This document shows positions 18,365 through 26,963 of a stretch of DNA of 36,616 nucleotides, piece after piece (position 1 is the first letter of the stretch; the number at the start of each line of letters is the position of its first letter). Below the pieces are notes generated by a model. That model did no database searches, was not told where the DNA came from, and saw nothing but the letters and a program-made list of their open reading frames with translations. This DNA is from Rhodocyclales bacterium RIFCSPLOWO2_02_FULL_63_24 (lineage in GTDB: Bacteria; Pseudomonadota; Gammaproteobacteria; Burkholderiales; Rhodocyclaceae): contig MHZX01000057.1 in the NCBI GenBank assembly GCA_001828935.1, positions 1 through 36,616 of the forward strand. Reading direction: 5' to 3'. Position numbers and translations under genes: made by a program.

Positions 18365-19738
18365 TTAGCCGGAGACGAGACGGTTGATATCGTTGTAGAA
18401 GGCAAAAGCCATCAGCAGCGCCAGCAAGGCAAAACCGATCTGTTGGCCGATTTCCAGAGCCCGTTCTGATACCGGCCCCCCCTTGAGAAACTCGACGAGA
18501 TAATACATCAAATGCCCCCCGTCCAGAACAGGCACCGGCAGCAGATTGAGCACGCCGAGGCTGATGCTGATCAGGGCGAGAAAACGCAGGTAGTAGCTCG
18601 GTCCCAGACGCGCCGACTGCCCCGCGTAATCGGCAATGGTTACCGGCCCGGAGAGGTTCTTCCATGACAATTCGCCGGTGAGCATGCGGCCCATCATGCG
18701 CAGGCTGAGGATCGAGGTATCCCATGTCTGCGTCAGCGCCCGGCTGACGGACTCGAACGGACCGTAACTGACCACGGTGGTCATCTCGAATTCCTCGCCC
18801 TTGCCCTCCTTGGCCATCAGTCCCAGCCGTCCCAGCTTGTGTCCGCCCTCCTCCGCCAGCCGCGGACTGGCGGCCAACTCGATCTGCCGGCCATCGCGTT
18901 CGATGACGAAATTCAGACGACGGCCCGGCGCGGCGCCCGCTGTCGCGGCCAATTCCGACCAGAGCACAATCGCCTTGCCGTCGATGGACAGCACCCGGTC
19001 ATCGGCGCGAAACCCGGCTCCGGCCGCCGCCGAGCCGGGCAACACACGGCCGACCACGGCCGGCAGGCGCGGCCGGTACAGCACCAGCCCCAGTGCCCGC
19101 AATGGATCCTTTTCGAGCTCCTCCAGATCGAAGCGGTCGCTGTCGATACGGTAGATCCCGGTCTCCCGTTGCGGACTGGTCACTTCCAACTGCACCGCTT
19201 CCTTGTCCAATGCACGCCGCATGACTTCCCAGCGCAACTGCTGCCAAGTCTGGATGGCGCGACCATTCACCGCGCGCACCGTGCCGCCCTCGACCATGCC
19301 CGCCATCGCCGCCGGCGTGCCGACGGGCGGCAGTCCGAGACGGGGCTTGAGTTCGGTCACGCCGGAGATGAAAAGGAACCAGTACAGCACGATCGCCAGG
19401 AGAAAATTCGCCGCCGGCCCGGCGACCACGATAAACGCCCGCCGACCGACCGATTGACGATTGAACGCCCGCGGCAATTCCTCGGCCGCAACCTCGCCCT
19501 CGCGTTCGTCCAGCATCTTGACGTAGCCGCCCAGCGGAAAGGCGGACACCGCCCACTCCGTGCCGTCGCGCCCGTGGCGCCGCATCCAGATCACTTTGCC
19601 GAAACCGAAAGCGAAGCGCAGCACCTTGACATTGCAGGCGCGCGCCGCAAGGTAGTGGCCCATTTCATGCACCACCACCAGCACCGCCAGCGCCAAAAGG
19701 AATGCGCCGGCGTACCAGACCAGGTTTTCAGGCGTCAT
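18365..19738 (-). CDS. rseP: site-2 intramembrane protease RseP
   Basis: RseP is an inner-membrane zinc metalloprotease that performs the second cut of the anti-sigma-E factor and clears signal peptides. The protein is 457 residues. The zinc-binding HEMGH motif is at residues 24-28 in the first TM segment, and the second active-site motif is NLLPVPVLDGGHL (about 405-417). Two PDZ domains lie between (about 115-290). It sits between dxr and bamA, the conserved order, with 7-bp and 15-bp spacers. Confidence 0.96.
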   Translation of the reverse strand: MTPENLVWYAGAFLLALAVLVVVHEMGHYLAARACNVKVLRFAFGFGKVIWMRRHGRDGTEWAVSAFPLGGYVKMLDEREGEVAAEELPRAFNRQSVGRRAFIVVAGPAANFLLAIVLYWFLFISGVTELKPRLGLPPVGTPAAMAGMVEGGTVRAVNGRAIQTWQQLRWEVMRRALDKEAVQLEVTSPQRETGIYRIDSDRFDLEELEKDPLRALGLVLYRPRLPAVVGRVLPGSAAAGAGFRADDRVLSIDGKAIVLWSELAATAGAAPGRRLNFVIERDGRQIELAASPRLAEEGGHKLGRLGLMAKEGKGEEFEMTTVVSYGPFESVSRALTQTWDTSILSLRMMGRMLTGELSWKNLSGPVTIADYAGQSARLGPSYYLRFLALISISLGVLNLLPVPVLDGGHLMYYLVEFLKGGPVSERALEIGQQIGFALLALLMAFAFYNDINRLVSG

Positions 19739-19745
19739 GCGGCTA

Positions 19746-20936
19746 TCACGGCGATTTCCGGTTGGAACGGCGCGTCAGAATGGCGTTGGCCGCCGCGCGC
19801 GCCTGTCGGTCGGCCTCCAGCACCGCCGCCAGGTCGGGCAGGTCCGCCTGAGGCACGGCATCGAGCGTTGCGGCGATCAGGTCGGCGATGCCGAGGAAAG
19901 GCAGGCGACAGTCGAGAAATGCCGCCACCGCGACCTCATTGGCGGCATTCAGCACCGCAGCGGCATTGCCTTCCGCTCGCAGCGCGCGATAGGCCAGATC
20001 GAGGCACGGAAAGCGCACCAGGTCGGGCCGCTCGAAGTTGAGCTGGGCCACGGCGAACAGGTCGAGCGCCGCCACCCCCGAGTCGATTCGCTCCGGCCAG
20101 GCCAGGGCGTGGGCGATCGGCGTGCGCATGTCCGGATTGCCAAGCTGGGCGAGTACCGAACCGTCCTCATAGGCGACCAGCGAGTGAATCACGCTCTGCG
20201 GGTGAATCACCACATCGATCCTGTCGACCGGGGCATTGAACAGCCAATGCGCCTCGATCACCTCCAGGCCCTTGTTCATCATGGTCGCCGAATCGACCGA
20301 GATCTTCCGGCCCATCGACCAGTTGGGATGCGCTACCGCTTGCTCGGGCGTGACCGCGGTCAGCACCTCGAGCGGCGTGGTACGAAACGGCCCGCCCGAG
20401 GCGGTCAGCAAAATCCTCCTGACCCCGCCGCGCGCCATGTCGCCGGCGTAGTTGTGCGGCATGGACTGGAAGATCGCGTTGTGTTCGCTGTCGATCGGCA
20501 GCAGCAAGGCGCCGGCCCGCCTCACTTCGGCCATGAATACGGCACCGGCCATCACCAGCGCCTCCTTGTTGGCCAGCAGCACGCGCTTGCCGGCACGCGC
20601 CGCGGCCAGCGTCGGCGGCAAGCCGGCGGCACCGACGATGGCGGCCATCACCGCGTCGACCTCTGGCAGGCTCGCCACCTGCGCCAGCGCGTCGGGGCCG
20701 TACAACACCTCGGTTTTCAAGGCCGCGTCGGCGAGCAGCTGCGCCAGCTTCTGCGCATCGGCGGCGCGCCCCACCACCGCATAGGCAGGACGAAACTGGC
20801 GGCACTGGGCGGCAAGCACATCCACCTGGCTATGCCCGGTCAGGGCCACCACCTCGAAGCGGTCGGGATGGCGCGCCACCACGTCCAGCGTGCTGACGCC
20901 TATCGAACCGGTGGCACCAAGAATGGTTAATTTCAT
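19746..20936 (-). CDS. dxr: 1-deoxy-D-xylulose 5-phosphate reductoisomerase
   Basis: Dxr performs the first committed MEP-pathway step, converting DXP to MEP with NADPH, feeding isoprenoid and undecaprenyl precursor supply. The protein is 396 residues. The NADPH-binding motif [15 protein letters not shown] is at residues 4-18, the middle has [12 protein letters not shown], and the metal and substrate loop has [11 protein letters not shown] and LTASGGPFR. The start at 20936 overlaps cdsA by 4 bp and gives the standard N-terminus [13 protein letters not shown]. Confidence 0.97.
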   Translation of the reverse strand: MKLTILGATGSIGVSTLDVVARHPDRFEVVALTGHSQVDVLAAQCRQFRPAYAVVGRAADAQKLAQLLADAALKTEVLYGPDALAQVASLPEVDAVMAAIVGAAGLPPTLAAARAGKRVLLANKEALVMAGAVFMAEVRRAGALLLPIDSEHNAIFQSMPHNYAGDMARGGVRRILLTASGGPFRTTPLEVLTAVTPEQAVAHPNWSMGRKISVDSATMMNKGLEVIEAHWLFNAPVDRIDVVIHPQSVIHSLVAYEDGSVLAQLGNPDMRTPIAHALAWPERIDSGVAALDLFAVAQLNFERPDLVRFPCLDLAYRALRAEGNAAAVLNAANEVAVAAFLDCRLPFLGIADLIAATLDAVPQADLPDLAAVLEADRQARAAANAILTRRSNRKSP

Positions 20937-21736
20937 TTGCGGACGAAGTAGAGGATCAGGGCCGCCAGCGGCAGGGTCGAAGTCAACGCGTCGATGCGAT
21001 CGAGTACGCCACCATGGCCTGGCAGAAGATTGCTGCTGTCCTTGATACCGGTCTGGCGCTTCAGCAGCGACTCGAACAGGTCGCCCATGACGCTCACCGC
21101 GGTCAACAGGATCAGCAACAGGCCGAGCAGCGGAAGCCCCAAGGGAATCTTTCCGGTCAGCGGCGAGAATGACAGCACGATGCCGCCGTAGATCAGTACG
21201 CCGATCACCGCTCCCGCCACGCCCTCCCAGGTCTTGCCCGGGCTGATGGTCGGCGCAAGTTTGTGCCGGCCAAAGGCCCGGCCCGCGAAATAGGCAGAAA
21301 TGTCGGCGACCCAGACCAGCGCCATGACCGCTAGCATCAGCCAGGTGCTCACCGCGTGCAATGCCACCATCGCGGCCCAGGTCGGCAAAATCACCAAGGC
21401 GCCCAGCGAGTAAGCGAAAAAGTCGTTGCCGGTCAGGGTCCACTTGTAGCGGAACCACAGGGGCACAACCAGAATCCAGAACGCCGCCGACAGGCCCAGC
21501 AGCAAGGGAATCAGTTCCGGCGCCGCAACCGTCAGCTGCCAGCAGAACAGCAGCAGGACAAAAGCATACATCACCCGTGCCGGCTGATCCTGTTTCATCA
21601 AGCCGCCCCACTCCCATGCGGCGAGCGCGGCGATAGCGGCAAACGCAACTAGCGCCGCGATGGGCGGCAGTGCAAACAGGATCAGCGCGAGGCCGGCAAC
21701 CAGCAGCAGGGCGGTGATGACCCGCGTCTTAAGCAT
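20933..21736 (-). CDS. cdsA: phosphatidate cytidylyltransferase
   Basis: CdsA makes CDP-diacylglycerol, the branch point of phospholipid synthesis, in the inner membrane. The protein is 267 residues with about eight hydrophobic segments. The C-terminal family signature is clear ([20 protein letters not shown], followed by GVLDRIDA), preceded by SPGKTWEG. The start at 21736 ([13 protein letters not shown]) was chosen at the first TM segment. The longer in-frame start at 21784 would extend deep into uppS with an arginine-rich stretch. It overlaps uppS by 8 bp. Confidence 0.95.
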   Translation of the reverse strand: MLKTRVITALLLVAGLALILFALPPIAALVAFAAIAALAAWEWGGLMKQDQPARVMYAFVLLLFCWQLTVAAPELIPLLLGLSAAFWILVVPLWFRYKWTLTGNDFFAYSLGALVILPTWAAMVALHAVSTWLMLAVMALVWVADISAYFAGRAFGRHKLAPTISPGKTWEGVAGAVIGVLIYGGIVLSFSPLTGKIPLGLPLLGLLLILLTAVSVMGDLFESLLKRQTGIKDSSNLLPGHGGVLDRIDALTSTLPLAALILYFVRK

Positions 21737-22544
21737 CGCTATTGGTGACGGGCGCCCCGGAAGTCGGCGCCGGCGGCACGGCAAGCGGGGGCTCGACCAA
21801 CTGCTCGCTGGTTCGCCCGAAACGGCGTTCGCGGCGGCGATACGAAGCTATCGCGGCATCCAGCGCCGTCTCGTCGAAGTCCGGCCAGAGCGTGTCGGTG
21901 AAATGCAGCTCGCTGTAGGCCAACTGCCAGAGCAGGAAATTGCTGATGCGCTGCTCGCCGCCGGTGCGGATGAAAAGATCCGGTTCGGGCGCATAGGCCA
22001 TCATCAGATGGGGAGCGAGGTCCGCCTCGCCAAAGCATCCGACCTTTTCCGGGTGCGCCAGCGCCAGCTGATTCACGGCCTGCAGGATATCCCAGCGGCC
22101 GCCATAGTTGGCGGCGATGGTCAGCGTCAGGCGGAAGTTGTTGGCGGTCTTCGCCTCGCCTTCGCGGATCAGCGCCACCAGGCGCGGCTCGAAGGCAGAC
22201 AGATCGCCCACCACCTTGAGCCGCACGCCGTTGGCGTGCAGTTTGCCGATCTCGCCCTGCAGAGCACTGACAAACAGGTTCATGAGGAAGGAAACTTCCT
22301 CCACGGGACGTCGCCAGTTTTCCGAAGAAAAGGCGAACAGGGTCAGGTATTCCACCCCGCGGGCAATGCAAGCCTTGACCATCGCCCGCACGGTCTCGAC
22401 ACCGCGCTTGTGGCCGGCGACGCGCGGCATGAGGCGCTTCTTGGCCCAGCGCCCATTGCCATCCATGATGATGGCGATATGGCGCGGAACCTTGCCCACA
22501 TCGGGAATTGCCTGTGTCGAGCTGGTGAATTTCCCTGCCATCAC
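21729..22544 (-). CDS. uppS: undecaprenyl diphosphate synthase
   Basis: UppS, a cis-prenyltransferase, makes the C55 lipid carrier for peptidoglycan and other envelope polymers. The protein is 271 residues. The catalytic [12 protein letters not shown] motif lies at about 26-37, followed by [12 protein letters not shown] and the C-terminal [19 protein letters not shown]. The C-terminus carries a proline/alanine-rich tail (about 250-271) beyond the conserved fold. Two adjacent ATG codons (22544 and 22541) are both possible starts. Confidence 0.96.
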   Translation of the reverse strand: MMAGKFTSSTQAIPDVGKVPRHIAIIMDGNGRWAKKRLMPRVAGHKRGVETVRAMVKACIARGVEYLTLFAFSSENWRRPVEEVSFLMNLFVSALQGEIGKLHANGVRLKVVGDLSAFEPRLVALIREGEAKTANNFRLTLTIAANYGGRWDILQAVNQLALAHPEKVGCFGEADLAPHLMMAYAPEPDLFIRTGGEQRISNFLLWQLAYSELHFTDTLWPDFDETALDAAIASYRRRERRFGRTSEQLVEPPLAVPPAPTSGAPVTNSDA

Positions 22545-22634
22545 ATCCTCTCGGCCATCGCCAGGTTATCCCTGTTGCAACCTGCGTTCGAAACCAGGTC
22601 CGGCAACACGGTTTGATTCGTATGCGATCGAAAC

Positions 22635-23192
22635 TCAGATCGCCATCAAGTCCTTTTCCTTGTCCGCCAGCGCGCGATCGACTTCCGCGACATAGCGGTC
22701 GGTGAGTTTCTGGATGTCGTCCTGGGCGCGGCGCTCGTCGTCTTCGGAAACTTCTTTTTTCTTCAGCGCGTCCTTCAAGTGCGAAATCGCGTCGCGGCGC
22801 AGATTGCGGATCGCCACCTTGGCGTTCTCGCCTTCATGCTTGATCACCTTGATCAGGTCGCGCCGACGCTCCTCGGTGAGAGCCGGCATCGGCACCCGTA
22901 TCAGTTCGCCCTGCGAGGATGGATTGAGCCCCAGGTCGGAATCGCGAATCGCCTTTTCCACCTTGGCCACCATCGGCTTTTCCCAGGGCTGCACGCCGAT
23001 GGTACGGGCGTCGATCAGGGTTACGTTGGCGACCTGGGTGATGGCCACCGGCGAACCGTAGTACTCGACCATCACGTGATCGAGGATGCCGGTATGCGCC
23101 CGACCGGTGCGCACCTTGCCCAGATCGGCCTTCAGCGCCTCCAGGCTCTTCTGCATCTTCTGTTCGGAACTCTTCTTCAGTTCGGGAATCAT
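22635..23192 (-). CDS. frr: ribosome recycling factor
   Basis: With EF-G, RRF splits post-termination ribosomes. The protein is 185 residues, the standard length. Conserved blocks include [27 protein letters not shown] and [26 protein letters not shown]. The start at 23192 (MIPELKKS) follows a strong AGGAGG ribosome site 5 bp away, which decides against the longer upstream frame. It starts 8 bp after pyrH ends. Confidence 0.97.
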   Translation of the reverse strand: MIPELKKSSEQKMQKSLEALKADLGKVRTGRAHTGILDHVMVEYYGSPVAITQVANVTLIDARTIGVQPWEKPMVAKVEKAIRDSDLGLNPSSQGELIRVPMPALTEERRRDLIKVIKHEGENAKVAIRNLRRDAISHLKDALKKKEVSEDDERRAQDDIQKLTDRYVAEVDRALADKEKDLMAI

Positions 23193-23200
23193 GCACCCTC

Positions 23201-23917
23201 CTAAACGTGAACCAGTGTGCCCTCGTCCTCTCCCATCACCACCCGCCTCAGGGCGCCGGTCTTGAAGATCGAGAACACGTTGATCGGCAGCTTCTGGTCG
23301 CGGCACAGCGCAAACGCCGTGGCATCCATCACAGCCAGGTTGCGGCCGATCGCCTCGTCGAAACTGATGCGCGCAAAGCGGGTGGCCGCCGGGTCCTTCT
23401 TCGGGTCGGCGGTGTAGATGCCGTCGACCTTGGTCGCCTTGAGCACCATCTCGGCGCCGATTTCCGAACCGCGCAGCGCCGCGGCGGTATCGGTGGTGAA
23501 GAACGGGTTGCCGGTGCCGGCACCGAAAATCACCACCTTGCCCTCTTCGAGATAGCGGATCGCCTTGCCGCGAATGTAGGGCTCGACCACCTGCTCGATG
23601 TTCAGCGCCGACTGCACGCGGGCGTTGATTCCCGCCTGGCGCATCGCATCCGACAGCGCCATGGCATTCATCACCGTCGCCAGCATGCCCATGTAATCGG
23701 CCGTGGCGCGGTCCATGCCGGTGGCGGTACCGCCGATGCCGCGAAAGATGTTGCCGCCGCCGATGACCACGCCGAGCTCGACGCCGAGATCGGTGATTGC
23801 CTTGATTTCCGCCACGACGCCGCCGAGCACCGCCGGGTTGATGCCGTAGGCATCATCCCCCATCAGCGCTTCGCCGGACAGCTTGAGCAGGATGCGGCGA
23901 AATTTCGGCGCGGTCAT
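23201..23917 (-). CDS. pyrH: UMP kinase
   Basis: This is the bacterial UMP kinase of the amino-acid-kinase fold, hexameric, phosphorylating UMP to UDP. The protein is 238 residues. The ATP and UMP motifs are [11 protein letters not shown] (about 10-20), [10 protein letters not shown] (about 52-61) and [15 protein letters not shown] (about 134-148). The start at 23917 ([15 protein letters not shown]) matches the family. A start eight codons upstream (23941) is less likely because it reaches into the repeat element in the spacer. Confidence 0.97.
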   Translation of the reverse strand: MTAPKFRRILLKLSGEALMGDDAYGINPAVLGGVVAEIKAITDLGVELGVVIGGGNIFRGIGGTATGMDRATADYMGMLATVMNAMALSDAMRQAGINARVQSALNIEQVVEPYIRGKAIRYLEEGKVVIFGAGTGNPFFTTDTAAALRGSEIGAEMVLKATKVDGIYTADPKKDPAATRFARISFDEAIGRNLAVMDATAFALCRDQKLPINVFSIFKTGALRRVVMGEDEGTLVHV

Positions 23918-23924
23918 CGAACAG

Positions 23925-24022
23925 CCCTCCCCCCAACCCACTCCCCCTGGGAGGGGGTGACGGAGGTTCGCCGCAGCGCGGCTCCGAGGTTTTGGCTGGC
24001 GCCCACTTGGGACGGTCCGGCG
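23925..24022 (+). repeat. dispersed ~98-bp intergenic repeat, copy 2
   Basis: This sequence occupies most of the tsf-pyrH spacer. Read on plus it starts CCCTCCCCCCAACCC, has a strong hairpin (CCCCCT/AGGGGG, 23943-23956 region), GGGGTGACGGAGGTTCGCCG, GCGCGGCT and TTTTGGCTGG, and ends TTGGGACGGTCCGGCG. The block order matches the element at 12012-12110 on minus. Because it lies head-on to the tsf-pyrH transcript, it will form its hairpins in the mRNA between the two genes. I cannot tell whether it has any regulatory role. Confidence 0.7.
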
Positions 24023-24039
24023 TGTACGCGCATCGTTGC

Positions 24040-24939
24040 TTACTTGTTGCCGGCGGCAGCGGCCGCTTGCGCAGCCACCTCGGCGGCGAAGTCGTTGACC
24101 TTCTTCTCGATGCCTTCGCCGACGATGAACAGCGCGAAACTGGCCACCGACGCGCCCTTGGCCTTCAGCAGTTGCTCGATGGTCTGCTTGCCGTCCTCGG
24201 CCTTGACGAAGACCTGGCCCAGCAGCGTCACGTCCTTCAGGTACTTCTGCACCGTGCCCTCGGCGATCTTCTCCAGCATGGCTTCCGGCTTGCCGGCCTC
24301 GCGCGCCTTTTCGATGGCGATGCGACGCTCGGTATCCAGCAGTTCAGCCGGCACGCCCGATGCATCCAGCGACTTCGGCTTCGACGCGGCAATATGCATC
24401 GCCAAGTCCTTGGCCAGTTGTTCGTCGCCGCCGACGACATCGACCAGCACGCCAATCTTCGACCCGCCGTGAATGTAGGAAGCCAGCTTGCCCGATGCCG
24501 AGACGCGGACGAAACGGCGAATGCTCATGTTCTCGCCGATCTTGCCCACCAACGCGGTGCGGGTGGATTCGACCGTGCCGTCGCCCATCGGCAGCGCCGA
24601 CAGCGCAGCAACGTCGGCCGGGTTCTTTTCCGCCACCAGCCGCGCGCAGTCGGCGGCGAGCTTGAGGAATTCGTCGTTCTTGGCGACGAAATCGGTTTCG
24701 CTGTTGATCTCAAAAATGCTGCCCAGCTTGCCGTCCGCGGCGATGTGGATTGCCACCACGCCCTCCGCGGCAACGCGGGTCGCGGCCTTGCTGGCCTTGT
24801 TGCCCAGCTTGACGCGCAGGATTTCCTCGGCCTTCGCCGTGTCGCCGGCGGCTTCCGTCAGCGCCTTCTTGCATTCCATCATCGGCGCGTCGGTCTTCTC
24901 GCGCAGTTCCTTGACCATGCTTGCGGTAATTTCCGCCAT
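24040..24939 (-). CDS. tsf: translation elongation factor Ts
   Basis: EF-Ts is the guanine-nucleotide exchange factor for EF-Tu. The protein is 299 residues, a little longer than E. coli EF-Ts (283), which is common in betaproteobacteria. The N-terminal UBA-like domain has [20 protein letters not shown], and the core motif is [13 protein letters not shown] (about 79-91). It lies downstream of rpsB, the universal order, but the 107-bp gap carries a large inverted repeat. Confidence 0.97.
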   Translation of the reverse strand: MAEITASMVKELREKTDAPMMECKKALTEAAGDTAKAEEILRVKLGNKASKAATRVAAEGVVAIHIAADGKLGSIFEINSETDFVAKNDEFLKLAADCARLVAEKNPADVAALSALPMGDGTVESTRTALVGKIGENMSIRRFVRVSASGKLASYIHGGSKIGVLVDVVGGDEQLAKDLAMHIAASKPKSLDASGVPAELLDTERRIAIEKAREAGKPEAMLEKIAEGTVQKYLKDVTLLGQVFVKAEDGKQTIEQLLKAKGASVASFALFIVGEGIEKKVNDFAAEVAAQAAAAAGNK

Positions 24940-24967
24940 TGCTCTACTCCAAAATCAGATACTTTCA

Positions 24968-25037
24968 CCACAGAGACACAGAGGCACAGAGACCAACACA
25001 GCCCTATGAATTTCTCTGTGTCTCTGTGCCTCTGTGG
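24968..25037. repeat. 25-bp inverted repeat in the rpsB-tsf spacer
   Basis: The left arm at 24968-24992 is built from CACAGAG/ACACAGAG/GCACAGAGA steps. The right arm at 25013-25037 is its reverse complement except for about two mismatches, with a 20-base loop between. Each arm is itself a run of short CAGAG repeats. It lies wholly between the rpsB stop and the tsf start, so the mRNA would form a long hairpin there. Similar CACAGAG-rich palindromes are familiar from intergenic regions of other bacterial genomes, so a repeat-family origin is likely. Confidence 0.85.
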
Positions 25038-25046
25038 TTCGCGTCT

Positions 25047-25796
25047 TTACTCCGCCGCGTCCGAAACTTCGACGAACTCGTCGTCGCCGGCCAGCTGCTG
25101 CACCACCTCGTTGATCGACTGGTTCTTGCCTTCGAGGATGGCATCAGCGATGCCACGGGCATAGAGCCGGATCGCGCCCGACGAGTCGTCGTTGCCCGGG
25201 ATGACATAGCTGACGCCTTCCGGGGAATGATTGGTATCGACCACGCCGATCACCGGAATGCCCAGCTTGCCGGCTTCGGTGACGGCGATCTTGTGGTAGC
25301 CGACGTCGATGATGAAAATCGCATCGGGCAGGCCGCCGAGGTCCTTGATGCCGCCGATGGACTTTTGCAGCTTGTCCATTTCGCGCTGCAGGGTCAGGGC
25401 TTCCTTCTTCGACAGCTTCTCGAAGCTGCCGTCGGTCACCGCCTGCTCCAGGTCCTTCAAGCGCTTGACGGACAGCTTCAGCGTCTTGAAGTTGGTCATC
25501 ATGCCACCCAGCCAGCGGTCATCGACGTAAGGCATGCCGCAACGCTGGGCCTCCTCGGCGATGATTTCGCGCGCCTGGCGCTTGGTGCTGACGAACAGGA
25601 CGGTGCCCTTCTTGGCCGCCATCTTTTTCACGAAAGCGACTGCTTCCTGATACTTGGTCAGGGTCTTTTCGAGGTTGATGATGTGGATCTTGTTGCGATG
25701 GCCGAAGATGTACGGGGCCATCTTGGGGTTCCAGAAACGGGTCTGGTGGCCGAAATGAACTCCGGCCTCCAGCATCTGGCGCATGGTTGTGCTCAT
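25047..25796 (-). CDS. rpsB: 30S ribosomal protein S2
   Basis: The protein is 249 residues, standard length. N-terminal [26 protein letters not shown] is diagnostic, with later family blocks [34 protein letters not shown] and [14 protein letters not shown]. The ATG at 25796 follows a GGAG ribosome site. It is the first gene of the large minus-strand cluster and has a promoter with a TATAAT box about 130 bp upstream. Confidence 0.98.
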   Translation of the reverse strand: MSTTMRQMLEAGVHFGHQTRFWNPKMAPYIFGHRNKIHIINLEKTLTKYQEAVAFVKKMAAKKGTVLFVSTKRQAREIIAEEAQRCGMPYVDDRWLGGMMTNFKTLKLSVKRLKDLEQAVTDGSFEKLSKKEALTLQREMDKLQKSIGGIKDLGGLPDAIFIIDVGYHKIAVTEAGKLGIPVIGVVDTNHSPEGVSYVIPGNDDSSGAIRLYARGIADAILEGKNQSINEVVQQLAGDDEFVEVSDAAE

Positions 25797-25953
25797 GGAC
25801 TATCTCCGATATGGGTTAAACCTCCGCCTGGCCGTGCTGCTTTCCGCCTTATTCGTGCGGGAAGCCACCCTATCGGCGCCGGGCGTGTGGATTTTGCCCG
25901 GGACCATCCCGGACAAGCCCGCGATTATAGCCGGCCAATGCCGTCCGACACAA
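25797..25953 (-). promoter_or_regulatory. rpsB promoter and long 5' leader
   Basis: On minus, a -10 box TATAAT (25929-25924) lies 18 bp after a -35-like TTGTGT (25953-25948). This gives a leader of roughly 115-120 nt before the rpsB ATG at 25796. The leader has a perfect 6-bp hairpin (CCGGGA/TCCCGG, 25898-25912, loop of 3). In gammaproteobacteria S2 represses its own operon through an rpsB leader. Whether this leader works likewise is inference. Together with 25954-26151 this fills the 355-bp divergent gap to map. I see no gene in it. Confidence 0.65.
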
Positions 25954-26100
25954 GCCGCGCGCGGCGCTTTCTTGGCGGGACGCAGGCATCGAAACCCGCA
26001 CACGCCGATCGAAACCGCACCGGCACGAGGCCACCGCCGTGGTCGCATGACGCTGTCCAGCAACCTGCAACCTGCGCCCGACTTTCGCTTCTGTCGCCCG

Positions 26101-26124
26101 CCGCAGGCGGCCTGCGGGTAAAAT
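26101..26124 (+). promoter_or_regulatory. candidate map promoter with a perfect palindrome
   Basis: A TAAAAT sequence at 26119-26124, 28 bp before the map ATG, is a plausible -10 box. Immediately before it, CCGCAGGCGGCCTGCGG (26101-26117) is a perfect 7-bp inverted repeat around CGG, occupying the -35/-10 spacer. I see no clear -35. The palindrome could be an operator or a simple intergenic hairpin. Confidence 0.4.
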
Positions 26125-26151
26125 GCTTTTTCCCAATCCCATCAAGCATTC

Positions 26152-26961
26152 ATGGCCATTTCCATCAAAACCGCGCAGGACATCGCCGAGATGCGGCCCG
26201 CCTGCCGCCTGGCCGCCGAGGTGCTCGACTACATCGAACCCTTCGTCAAGCCGGGCGTCACCACCGCCGAGCTGGATCGGCTCTGCCACGACTACATGGT
26301 CAACATCCAGGGCTGCATTCCGGCGCCGCTCCACTATGCGCCCCCCGGCTATGCGCCCTACCCCAAGTCGATTTGTGCCTCGGTCAATCATCAGGTCTGC
26401 CATGGCGTACCCAACGACCGTGCGCTGAAAAAAGGCGACATCGTCAATCTCGACATCACCACCATCAAGGACGGCTGGCACGGCGACACCAGCCGCAGCT
26501 TTTGCGTCGGCGAAACCTCGATTCTCGCCAGGCGACTGGTGTCGATGACCCACGAATGCATGTGGGTGGGCATCGCCCAGGTGAAGCCGGGAGTGCATCT
26601 GGGCGCGGTCGGCGCGGCAATCCAGAAACACGCCGAAGGTGCCGGATTTTCGGTGGTGCGCGAGTTCTGCGGCCACGGCATCGGGCGCAATTTCCACGAA
26701 GAACCGCAGGTACTGCATTACGGGCGCGCGACAGACGGCCCCCTGCTGGTTCCCGGCATGGTGTTCACCATCGAACCGATGATCAACGCCGGCAAGGCGG
26801 CGATTTCGGAACTACCCGATGGCTGGACCATCGTCACCAAGGATCGCAGTCTTTCCGCCCAGTGGGAGCACACCGTTTGCGTCACCGAAACCGGCGTCGA
26901 AGTGATGACGCTCTCCGCCGGTACGCCGCCATGCCCCCCCCACATCCGAATCAATCCCTGA
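26152..26961 (+). CDS. map: type I methionine aminopeptidase
   Basis: This dinuclear-metal enzyme removes the initiator methionine from nascent proteins. The protein is 269 residues. All metal and catalytic residues are recognisable: HGVPN (His about 84), DITTIKDGWHGDTSR (two Asp), EFCGHGIGRNFHEEP (His), FTIEPMI (Glu) and WEHTVCVTETG (Glu). The divergent placement from rpsB is the conserved proteobacterial arrangement. Only 2 bp separate its stop from the likely glnD start. Confidence 0.97.
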   Translation: MAISIKTAQDIAEMRPACRLAAEVLDYIEPFVKPGVTTAELDRLCHDYMVNIQGCIPAPLHYAPPGYAPYPKSICASVNHQVCHGVPNDRALKKGDIVNLDITTIKDGWHGDTSRSFCVGETSILARRLVSMTHECMWVGIAQVKPGVHLGAVGAAIQKHAEGAGFSVVREFCGHGIGRNFHEEPQVLHYGRATDGPLLVPGMVFTIEPMINAGKAAISELPDGWTIVTKDRSLSAQWEHTVCVTETGVEVMTLSAGTPPCPPHIRINP

Positions 26962-26963
26962 CG

